Shown piece by piece: positions 55,661-64,000 of a stretch of 64,000 nt of DNA. The position numbers were made by a program, and so were the translations under genes. How positions within the stretch are numbered: the first letter of the stretch is position 1; each line of letters opens with the position of its first letter. Below the pieces are notes generated by a model. It searched no databases. It worked only from the letters and a program-made list of their open reading frames with translations, and was not told the origin of the DNA. Origin of the DNA: Prorocentrum cordatum (lineage: Eukaryota > Sar > Dinophyceae > Prorocentrales > Prorocentraceae); assembly GCA_963575745.1 (NCBI GenBank), contig CAUYUJ010003669.1, positions 942,236 through 1,006,235 of the forward strand. Direction: 5' to 3'.

Positions 55661-55704
55661 AGGTTCCGGGCCTTTCCGCCATTCCCTCGCCACTTGGGGT
55701 CAAG

Positions 55705-56270
55705 CCTGCGCAGTGTCTCCGGTATTCAGGCGCCGTCGAGTGCCCCCAGACTGCAGTCATTCCGCCTAGAACTACGAAGGCGAAACTGAGCCAGATTCGA
55801 CCGACAGATAAGGAGGTTGCGGAAGCCAGGGCCAAGTTGGAACAGATGGACAAGGGCAAGCTTCGAAGCGCGACGACGTGCATGCAGGCCGTTCTCAAGG
55901 CGAATCCCGATGATGCAGTAACCCTCAGCACGTCTGACCTGAAAGAGAAATACCTGCTCCACTTCCTTGTGCACAAGATGCGCGTCAAGAACAACACGAA
56001 AAATATTCAGATCGAGCGAGTTGCCAGCACGAGCAACGAAACAATCAAGGAGTTCTATTGGTGGAACAAGAACCAAATTAGCCAAACACTAGGGGAGGAG
56101 ATGGCCGAGCACTACCGTGCGGGTGGCAAGATCCTGAAAGTCCCAAACATGGTCACGGGCAGTACCGACGAGAATCACGTACAGTGGGGAGTCCCAATTA
56201 ACTCTCGAGACATCCTCCAAACATTGCCTTCGGACGGGTCTTCCGAGGCGGAATTATTGAAATACCTATG
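55705..56270 (+). CDS. Hypothetical protein fragment
   Basis: The open frame runs 55468-56397, but the first 200 nt are octamer repeat. Coherent protein begins near 55705 and includes PTDKEVAEARAKLEQMDKGK, then YLLHFLVHKMRVKNNTKNIQ, then IKEFYWWNKNQISQTLGEEM, RAGGKILKVPNMVTGSTDEN and VQWGVPINSRD. The WW, GGK and VTGS blocks resemble hypothetical proteins I recall as multicopy in dinoflagellates; this cannot be checked here. No catalytic motif is visible. The 3' end beyond about 56210 enters a duplicated segment, so the native terminus is uncertain. It may be a second retrogene or a downstream exon of the 54091 gene. Confidence 0.5.
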
Positions 56271-56345
56271 GTTTTGTCTATCAGTTTTGCTCGGGAAAAC
56301 AATGCGTTTCGCTCGAGGCATCTTCAAACATTGCCTTCGGACGGG
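56208..56345. repeat. Direct repeat of about 29 bp, 108 bp apart
   Basis: CATC(C/T)TC(C/A)AAACATTGCCTTC then GGACGGGTC occurs at 56211 and 56318, with two differences. The sequence between is AT-richer. The pair could bound an insertion, or the region could be a partial tandem duplication. Confidence 0.8.
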
Positions 56346-56485
56346 TCCTCGACACCATCAGGTTTCCTCCTCCTCTTCCTCCTTCTTCTCTTGTTAGCGC
56401 CACGTCTGAACTCGCGCGGGTAGTGACATCCACCTGGTATCTTTTGTGTGCGTTTGTCTCCAGCCGACCTGTGGTACATTTGTCT

Positions 56486-56552
56486 CCATCATCGTCGTCG
56501 TCGTCGTCGTCGTCATCGTCGTCGTCGTCATCGTCGTCGCCGTCGTCGTATG
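56486..56552. repeat. CGT/CAT trinucleotide microsatellite
   Basis: (CGT)n with ATC interruptions. The Asp-run and Arg-run ORFs across it are artefacts. Confidence 0.9.
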
Positions 56553-56809
56553 GTAACGGTCGGTTCAAAGGGCGACACCAATTCAAAAGCGCCACGCCGT
56601 AGAGAAGACGTTCGTAGGATACTCAGGAACAGGGTTGTCAACGTTCGGGGAGCGCGCGTCCATAGGTATCCCCTGTGGACGTTCGGGGAGCTCGCCCACA
56701 TTACGGTTCATCGTGATGGTGCTGCACGTTCGTGCGCAATTATTCTCTTTTACGCGCTTCCCGTTCAGGTCAGGAAAGGCTTGCTTCAGCCTTGTGAGCA
56801 GAGATGGAG

Positions 56810-57055
56810 AGAGAAAGAGAGAGAGAGAGAGAGAACGAGAGCAATCCATAATAAGAGACAGAGAGACGTATACACATACATATGCATACGCAAATACATA
56901 TACAAATACATGCATACATACATACATACATACATACATGCATGCATACATACATATAACGCACAGCCAACCATGCAACTGTGTTTACATACATACCTAC
57001 ATACATACATACATACATACATACATACATACATACATACATACATACATCAACC
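56810..57055. repeat. GA and CATA microsatellites
   Basis: (GA)n at 56808-56835, then CATACATA/CATG units from 56868, with a pure (CATA)n at about 56998-57048. Confidence 0.92.
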
Positions 57056-57074
57056 CCACGCAAATCGATACACC

Positions 57075-57475
57075 AGCTTGAGGGGCCGAACAGCCATCTA
57101 CTGTCACTGGGCGCGTGTCTGAAGTAATACTATGCGGTGCCGTTTGTTGATGCTGCTGTTGTTGCTGTTGTTGATGTCTGTCGTTCGTTGTTGCTGTTGT
57201 TGCTGTGGTTATTGTGGTGGTGGTTGTTGTTGGTGCTGGTGTTGACGTCGTTGTTGTTGATGCTGTTGCTGTTACTGATGTTGTTATGTGTTGTTTGTTG
57301 TCGTCGCCCCCCCCCCGCGACTTGGCCCGCGACCCACCCGCGACCCACCTGCGACCCAACCCAGGACCCATCCGCGACCCACCCCGCGACCCACCCGCGA
57401 CCCACCCGCGAGCCTCGCAGCCTGCCGTCCCCGACGCCCCCTTCACTCATATCCGCAACTGCGGGGTGGTACGGA
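57075..57475 (+). repeat. Composite repeat family, copy 4
   Basis: It repeats the order of 45742-46115: module GAGGGGCCGAACAG then CACTGGGCGCGTGTCTGAAG (57078-57123), TTG-rich microsatellite (57140-57300), GTCGTCGCCCC, CGCGACCCACC array (57318-57410), then GAGCCTCGCAG, CTGCCGTCCCCGACGCCCCC, TTCACTCATATCCGCAACTG and CGGGG. Confidence 0.78.
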
Positions 57476-57477
57476 TA

Positions 57478-57490
57478 CAGAGAGAGAGTG

Positions 57491-57525
<35 letters not shown>

Positions 57526-57680
57526 ACAACAAAAAAGAAAGAGATAGAGAGAGAGGGAGAGGGGGAGAGAGAGAGAGAGAGAAATACAAAGAGAGAGAGA
57601 GAGAGAGGGAGGGAGGGAGGGAGAGAGAGAGAGAGAGAGACCGAGAGAGAGAGAGAGAGTGAGAGAGAGAACAGAGAGCG
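57478..57680. repeat. GA microsatellite with short AT run
   Basis: (GA)n with GGGA variants, including a (TA)n run at about 57492-57505. A second (GA)n lies at 57918-58018. Confidence 0.93.
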
Positions 57681-57681
57681 A

Positions 57682-57915
57682 GAGAAAACGTGTTCTCATT
57701 CGACGTTTCGACATTGGGCGGAAGGCGGTGGGATGGGGGGGGTCTGGCTTCGGACCTCTGATTGATGCGACTATTTGCAACAGTGCGTCCTAGAGAGGAG
57801 ACGAAGAGACCCCACCTGAAACAAACGCCCAAACAGCCAAGACCTACTCCATGGGGCGGGGGGGAGGGGTGAGAGGGCCCGCGCCGATCGGCAAATCAAT
57901 GAATAAGAAAAATAT
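57682..57915. repeat. Dispersed repeat, short copy (long copy at 30901-31395)
   Basis: It shares CGTTTCGACATTGG, CAACAGTGC, CAGCCAAGACCTACTCCATG and GCGCCGATCGGCAAA with the long copy in the same order, but lacks its internal stretch of nearly 300 bp. Confidence 0.75.
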
Positions 57916-58019
57916 CGTCTGAGAGAGAGAGGGAGAGAGAAAAGAGAGACAGAGAGGGAGATAATGAGAAATAGAGAGAGAGAGAGAGAGAACGAACGAG
58001 AGAGAGAGAGAGAGTGAGA

Positions 58020-59160
58020 CATAGGAAGAAAATAACAAAGAAAGAAAAATAGGATGGAAGTGTCCTGGTCCTGGTCATGATCCGGTTCCTCATCCTTGTC
58101 CGCATTCTTGGACGTGCTCCTGAATCCGTTCTTGTTCCGTGCCCCTCCATATTCTGTTCTTTTGGACGGCGAGAGGGAGGGGAACTCGCCTGCGCCACCG
58201 TGGGGCTGCGCGCAGCAGCCTCGCCCGGGTGCGCAGCCGCCGGATCGCCCCCTGCAGCGAAGAGGGGGGAATTGACGCCTCCCTTCAACTCCCTCATCCT
58301 GCACTAAAGAAAGACCACGTCGCGTGAGCATGAACGTTCGGAGAAAAATCCCACCAGCGCTCTGGTCGCAGGTGGTCTAGGGCGCTTCATGTGACAAAAA
58401 AATGCACGCCGCACTCTGCCTCCACATTTGGAACATGCGCGGCCAACTCGATTGCGGACCCCCACCATCCCTGTCAAAACACAATGCAACGTATAATTTT
58501 GGGGCAAAGTCTTGAGTCACGTTCGTGCTGCCCGCGATCATGTTGTATGGTTTTTGATAAGGACAGCGGGGGGTGTCAGCATATTCCCTGTTGCGCGCAA
58601 GGCTACAATCCCTGACACAACCATCAATACAACATGCACCTCGCTGCCAAATTTGGCTCGTGCGCGGCCATCCCGCGATCATTGTCAAGTGGTTTTTGAC
58701 AGGGACGGCGGGGGTGGTGGCGCGAGGCCTGCTGTGCGCAGGCCCACCAGACACAATGATGGGCATCGGTTTCCGACAAGGATGGCGGGGCCGACATTTT
58801 GCCCGATGTGTGCTGTCACGTGCGCAGGCGCACCTGGCGCACTCGGAGCACGTTGCGCACCTGGCGCACCAGGCGTGCCTGGCACGCTCGGGCCCGAAGG
58901 GGAGCCTGGCGCGCGTGTCGCCCCCGGCACGCGCGGCGCACCTCGCCCAAGCGTCGGGCACCTGGGGTCGGCTTTGTCTCCCAATAGCTGCCCATCCAAA
59001 GACGACCGCGGAACATGCTCAGGCACGGGTGCTGCTTATGTGTAGGGAGGGCGGGTGGGAGTGAGCTAGATGGCTTGCGGGCGGGTGGGTAGCTTGACCC
59101 CTCCCTACACCCACCCCCATGGACCTGGACGGGGGGGGGGCCGCGACACGTTGGACCGTC
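58020..59160. other. Unassigned sequence with a degenerate repeat
   Basis: 58390-58790 has about three diverged units containing GCGCGGCCA, CCCGCGATCAT, GTATGGTTTTTGA or GTGGTTTTTGA, and AGCGGGG or GGCGGGG. 58800-58940 has GCGCACCTGGCGCAC-type short repeats. No ORF is supported as a gene. Confidence 0.4.
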
Positions 59161-59310
59161 CAAGATGGCCCAAGATGGTTCCAAGAGCGTCTCGGAGAGC
59201 CCAAGACGACCGCCAAGATGGCTCCATATAGCCCAAGATGCCGCAAGATGGCACCCAAGATGCTCCAAGAGGCCCTAAGGCCGCCCCAAGACGGCCTCAA
59301 GCCTCCACCG
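59160..59310. repeat. CCAAGATGGC degenerate repeat
   Basis: About ten imperfect CCAAGA(T/C)GGC(C/T)CC units with spacings of about 12-15 bp. This is the clearest example of the dispersed CCAAGACGGCC family in the window. 59310-59900 beyond it has no supported gene. Confidence 0.75.
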
Positions 59311-59919
59311 CCGGGAACGCAGCGGCCAGCATGATCTGGCTTCAAAAGTGCGAGAAACAAAAAAAGCAGGTTGGCGGAGAGGAGAAGGCCAAATTCACCA
59401 GGGGATGCGACTGGGGGGATGCCCTATTGTTGGAAAAGGAAGCCTTTCCTCGAAATGCTACAAGACCGCGCGCTTGCAGTGACCGCCACAATTGAAGTGG
59501 TGGTGCTAGATGTTTATAAGTATGCGTGCTCCAAGACCTGGATTTACGACGCTCATCAGAGCAACTTATGGTAAACACCTAGGCCATGCGATGGGCGGCA
59601 CTTCTCACTGAACCGTTGTAGGAGACGCGTCCCTGAAGTAGCCTGTCTTTGGTTGGCACTCGGGTAGGTTATGGGCACATCAAAGCTCTCATCAAATGCG
59701 AACGAGCCAGCGGGACATATCAGAACACTTACTACTGTCCCCATCCTCAAGCACAAACGAGACTGACGATGGAAGGGATGATCACGGAGAGCAGGAGGAT
59801 ACGCGGGTCAGGAGCATAACGATGATGAGGGGGAAGAGCAGGAGGAGAGGAGGAGCATGACGTAGACGAGTATGGGGACGATGTTGTAAAGAGGGTGGGC
59901 ATGACGAGGAATCGCAGGA

Positions 59920-60030
59920 TGATGATGCTGCTGCTGATGCTGCTGCTGCTGCTGATGATGATGATGTTGGTGAAGGTGATGATGGTGATTGTGATGGTGA
60001 TGGTGACGGTGATGGCGATGATGCTGTGAG
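59920..60030. repeat. GAT/GCT trinucleotide microsatellite
   Basis: GATGATGATGCTGCTGCTG-like units passing into GGTGAT units. Confidence 0.9.
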
Positions 60031-60255
60031 AAGTGTGTAGGTGGGGAGGGAGGGGCCCAGACATCCGGCGCTCCGGTTGCCTGGACGCGTGGACCCCGTG
60101 GGTCTGCACGCCCTGCCCACTTGCTGCTCGTCCCGCGCCGTTGGCTTGGCGGCCCCGGGGCCCGTGGAGGGCCCCCGGGCGTCAAGAACTGCGCGACGCT
60201 GCCCGCTCCGACTTCCCCGAAGCCTGGGACCTCTCGGGGGGAGGTGGGCACGAGA

Positions 60256-60257
<2 letters not shown>

Positions 60258-60311
<54 letters not shown>
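60258..60311. repeat. Poly(G) run of 54 nt
   Basis: An uninterrupted run of G on the plus strand. The next G-rich stretch follows at about 60340. Poly(G) of this length is rare and hard to sequence, so its true length is uncertain. Confidence 0.95.
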
Positions 60312-60312
<1 letters not shown>

Positions 60313-60469
60313 GGAGGCAGCAGTCGAGAAGGGGCGTCTTGGGGGGGGGCGGGGGCGAGGCCTGGCGGCGCAGGCTCGCGGTCGCTCGGCGAGAGCCTGA
60401 CGTCCTCCACCGGCCAGGCCGGCGGCTCTCCTCTTCCTGGCCTTCGCCCCTTCTCCCTCGGCTGCCCCC

Positions 60470-60720
60470 GTCCCTCCTCGTCCCGCTCCTCCGGCCCCCT
60501 CTGCCGCTTGCTCCTCTCCTCTCCTCCGTCCCCATCTCCTCTCCTCTGCTCTCTCAGTTCTCCTCCTTCTCTGTCCCCTCTTCTCTATCTTCCCCCCTTC
60601 TTTACCTCCCCATCCTGCGTCTTCATCTTTTCCTCCTCCTCCTCCTCCTCCTTCTCCTCCTCCTCTTCCACCCCCTTGTTCCCCTCCTCGTCCCAGTCCT
60701 CGTCCTCGTCCTCCTCGAAC
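60470..60720. repeat. C/T-rich tract with CTC core
   Basis: CTCCTCTCC-type sequence with (CTC)n at about 60630-60668. Confidence 0.85.
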
Positions 60721-60799
60721 ACAATTAACAATAATAGTACTACTTTCCTCTCTCACCTGGTGGCGTCCGGGAAATGTTCGGCCCCCTCCGCCTGCGGGT

Positions 60800-61000
60800 T
60801 TTTAGCACACAGGATTCCCGGGAATTTGGTTTTCGCTGTTTTTTTGCAAATGCTGCTCTCGCTGAGGCGCTGCCTTCATTTTCGGGTTACCGCTCGTTTC
60901 GAATCGTGCTCCCGCTGCAGCGCTGGCCTCATTTTTGCGCTTCCGCTCGTTCCGAATCGTGCTCCCGATGCAGCACTAACGTCATTGTTTCCAGCGCCAC
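60800..61000. repeat. Degenerate repeat of about 63 bp
   Basis: CGCTCGTT(T/C)CGAATCGTGC then TCCCG(C/A)TGCAGC starts at 60890 and 60947, and a more diverged unit (GCTGCTCTCGCTGAGGCGCT) lies at about 60851. No gene supported. Confidence 0.65.
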
Positions 61001-61452
61001 GCCACGGCATGGTTTTGGGTCCTGCCAAACAGGCCCCAAAATCTAAAAGAGGACCCTCGAAACAACCATCGGAAGTGATTTCACATTCGGTGCCGGTTCG
61101 TTGATGTTTTGGGTCGCAGAAGCCCCCCCCACTTTGGGGCGTCGCCACGCTATCGCGTTGATCTTCAACACCATGCTGTGCCATGTAATTCGATGCCCTG
61201 CTACGACATCCGACTGTGCGAACAGAGGGGAGATCTACGCCATGGTAAGGGATGGGAGGGAGGGGTAGGACGTCAGATATGACGCGGGCGCACCTAGCAC
61301 CTTCCCCCCCCCCCCCTACCCCCTCCTAACCCCCCCTCCCTCCCCGTTCTCTCAAACCCCTCCTTCACCTTCTTCCTCCTCCGCCCCTCAGCCCGCGCCC
61401 ACCAACCCTCGGGCCATCCTGCACGATTTCCCCCAGGGCCGTAGGCGACCCG

Positions 61453-61697
61453 AGAGGAGGAGGAGGAGGAGGAGGAGGAGGAGGAGGAGGAGGAGGAGGA
61501 GGAGGGAGGAGGAGGTGGAGGAGGGGATGGGGAGGAGGAGGTGGAGAGGGGTGGGGGAGGAGGAGAGGAGGAGGAGGAGGAGGAGGAGGAGGAGGTGGAG
61601 GAGGAAGAGTAGGAGGAGGAGGAGGAGGAGGAGGAGGAGGAGGAGGAGGAGGAGGAGGGAGGAGGAAGGAGGAGGAGGAGGAGGAGGAGGAGGACGG
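61453..61697. repeat. GAG microsatellite, about 245 bp
   Basis: (GAG)n with GTG and GGGA interruptions. Pro/Ser-run ORFs on the minus strand are artefacts. Confidence 0.94.
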
Positions 61698-61699
61698 GT

Positions 61700-64000
61700 C
61701 GACCGACCCTCGGGCCATCCCCCACGGCCAGCGCACCGCAAACCGCCTGGGTTCCTCAGGCCCTCGCTGCGAGGGAAGACAGACGGCCTCCCTCTCGGGC
61801 ACACCTCTCGGGGCTGCAGCTGTCACGAACGTTAATTAGAGAAAGAAAAAGCAATACAAACATGAACTTTGGGCGGCGCCGGAGGCGCTGCTGGGGGGCC
61901 CAGCGCGGATCCAAGAAATCCGCACGGAGCGCCAAATATGTTTATGGCGTGTTCCTTCGGTTAGTTAATCTAGACGAGGAAAACCATATCCACCCCCACC
62001 GGGGAAACCTTGGCCCCGATGGACAGTGGACCCCCCCTGTGGTGAGGATGGGCACCATCTCCGCCGGGTTTCGCAACACCCATCCCCACCTAGAGGGGGT
62101 ACGCTGGAAGGGCCAACTTACCCTGACCTTGTGGGGGTGGGGATGGTTCCGACGATAATGAGATAAGGAATCAACTCACAAGAATTCTGGGTGGCACTCT
62201 CGCTTTCGACCTTTGAGGGTCCGAAGGTGCCCCAGAAGAGCTTTAGCGGGCACTCCCGGGGTTCTGGGTGGACACGGACATCATCTGTGGGGCACCAGCC
62301 GGCAGGGCGATCCCGCGGCTTGGTCTGCTGCTCCGTCCGCGCGCACTGTGGGCATCCATCGGCGCTGCGGCCAAAAGGTGTTGCCCCTGCACACGCTGTC
62401 CGACGACTGTCAAACCATGGAATGTCTGGATGCAAGATTCTTGGAACCCATGACAAGCAAGGGTGCGCGCGTCCGCAAGGGTGCCCTTGGGACAGAGACC
62501 CGACAACATGCTAACGATAGCCAGAAACGAAGGATACAAGGTGCCCTTGCGAATCGGGCATATCCTGAACGCCAGTTTTGACTGTACCCCTGGTCGGGCA
62601 AGGGTGCATCCAGTAAGCGCCGCTCGTCGCCTGAATGTGAGCAACGTCCGCTGGACACGGCTCGTGCACAAATGTGCTGGTCAACCTTGTGACTGGTAGC
62701 AGCACGATCGGCAACGTGTCAGCCTCATCACCGCCGATGGCATGCAAAGTGCAAGTGGCAGGGCAACGCACATGATCACCATCATCAACTCGTGAACCAT
62801 GATCTCACGCAATACGAACAAGCTAAACCATAACAATTGTGGTTTCCTTCACACTGGATGCCAACGCTGGCCCCACCGAGTGCATCCTTGAAGCGCGATG
62901 GCCTGACCACAGGTCCAGCGTCTGCAGCAGGAATGCCGTCTTCGACGCCTGCCACTAATGGAATGCCCTCAAGCCCCAGGTGCCCTTTGCATCCTCCCAC
63001 ACCCCTTTTCCCTCCTAGTCCTCCTCCCCTCTTCCTCTCCCCCTCCTCCTACTGCTCGTTGTCCTTCTCCTCCTCGTCGTTCCGCGCTTCTCGGACGGAT
63101 TCGGTCTACTACCCGAAGTGGCATCGAGCTGGTCAAAAAGCCTGGAGCGGAGACACGCTGCGAAAAACGTGAGCTGACACCTAACGGTTGTTTGGTTCAG
63201 GCGGTCCCCACCCAAGAACGCAAGGCGGGACGTCCAGGGCGACTCAGATACTGACGGAACCTCCGAGGACTCACCAGCTCCCCACCAACCAGTGTGCGAA
63301 CGTGTTCGCCCCACCCGCGGCACCATCCTAAAGCATAAGATTAGCAAAGCTGATTCGCGCCCCCATCGAGGTGGGTGAAAACTTGGAAGGACGCGGCACG
63401 CCGTCTTGGACCAATGTCAAAATAAAGTGTGGCCGATGAGCGCCAGTCAAAGCGAAACAGCCTAAGCGAAATTGAGCAACTTCGTAGTTGAGCCGAGGGG
63501 AAGCACCTTCCCTTTGATCCCTTCCCCACCTGGGGGGGGATCCTGGGGGGGGCGCGGGGGGGGTAGGGCGGGGGTGCCTGGGAGGGGTCCTGGGTTAGAA
63601 TACTATCCGTCCTGGGTCAAAATACTATCCCCCCGGGGGGGGCTGGGGCCCAGAGGCGCCCCCAAGGAACCGCCAGGAAGCCCCAGGAGGCTCCCAAAAG
63701 GCTCCCCAGACACTCCCAAAACTTAGTGTTCTTGGGCACCTCTTGGGGGCCTCGTGTAGCCTCTTGGGCACTCTTGGGAGCGTCTAATCCTGACCTCCCT
63801 GAATGCCTCTTCCATCGTGGGGGTCGTCGTCCAGGGTCGGCGGCACCGGCCACAAGGCCTCAGCAATAAAGTACCAAAGTGTGGCCGAGGAGCGTCTGGG
63901 GGGTCCAATTTTAGACGCGATCGTATTGACACGTCCGTTGTACTGCGCCTCGGGGACCTCGGGACGAGAACTGGGAGGAGGACGAGGAGGGATGGGAAGA
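61700..64000. other. Gene-poor right end of the window
   Basis: 61862-62158 is a 98-codon plus ORF with a basic start (RRRRRCWG) and a Trp-rich end, with no family recognised. 62160-62830 contains AAGGGTGC(G/C)C(G/C)C words at 62459-62490 but no clear period. 63640-63790 is CCCAAGGAACCGCCAGGAAG-type repeat. AATAAAGT followed by GTGTGGCCGA recurs at 63421 and 63865. Nothing else could be supported. Confidence 0.35.

Noticed and set aside
61862-62158. 98-codon ORF with a basic start
   Set aside because: No domain, no leader relict and no conserved context; kept only as a note in the right-end region.

Overview
The window looks like dinoflagellate nuclear DNA, although no rRNA, plastid or other marker gene is present to name a species. 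The main evidence is a near-perfect relict of the dinoflagellate spliced leader (DinoSL) at 7994-8014 on the minus strand, with a second decayed copy directly behind it. A weaker relict lies at 54031-54052. The rest fits: GC-rich sequence, very long microsatellites, many degenerate tandem and dispersed repeats, and non-LTR retrotransposons as the only recognisable long coding regions. No bacterial features (operons, ribosome binding sites, CRISPR) were seen.

Layout. 1-1396 is an array of a 77-bp repeat. About 1447-8014 (minus) is LINE-like element A: zinc-finger/coiled-coil ORF1, then APE endonuclease, reverse transcriptase (RT) and a C-terminal RNase H. It starts at the DinoSL relict and ends in an A9 tract next to the array flank. 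8015-8660 is a GC-rich degenerate repeat. 8953-10425 is a (TAC)n microsatellite of about 1.45 kb. 10430-15350 is gene-poor. About 15390-27548 (minus) is element B, about 12 kb of decayed coding sequence with the order gag-like coiled coils, RNase H, APE endonuclease, RT, zinc finger, methyltransferase-like domain. RNase H lies in front of the endonuclease and a methyltransferase-like domain lies behind the RT, which makes it the most unusual object here. 27890-53990 is essentially repeats: CTC/GAG microsatellites, a second inverted locus of the 77-bp family (36180-36770), an 82-bp repeat array (41471-41950), a composite repeat family with a 1-kb inverted repeat (45742-46800), a pair of related satellites (46960-47610 and 48660-49490) and a GC-rich satellite (50935-51700). 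54091-54702 and about 55705-56270 (plus) carry two gene-like ORFs of unknown function. 56400-64000 returns to microsatellites, including a pure run of 54 G at 60258-60311, and to degenerate repeats.

How it fits together. The coding content is retrotransposition machinery plus at least one probable retrogene. The DinoSL relicts show that mature trans-spliced mRNAs were copied back into the genome here. Both LINE-like elements look dead: each has frame changes, several at homopolymer runs, and four apparent catalytic aspartates read as glycine. Long ORFs through CTC, GAG, TAC and GGGTCGCGG repeats are composition artefacts and are not called as genes.
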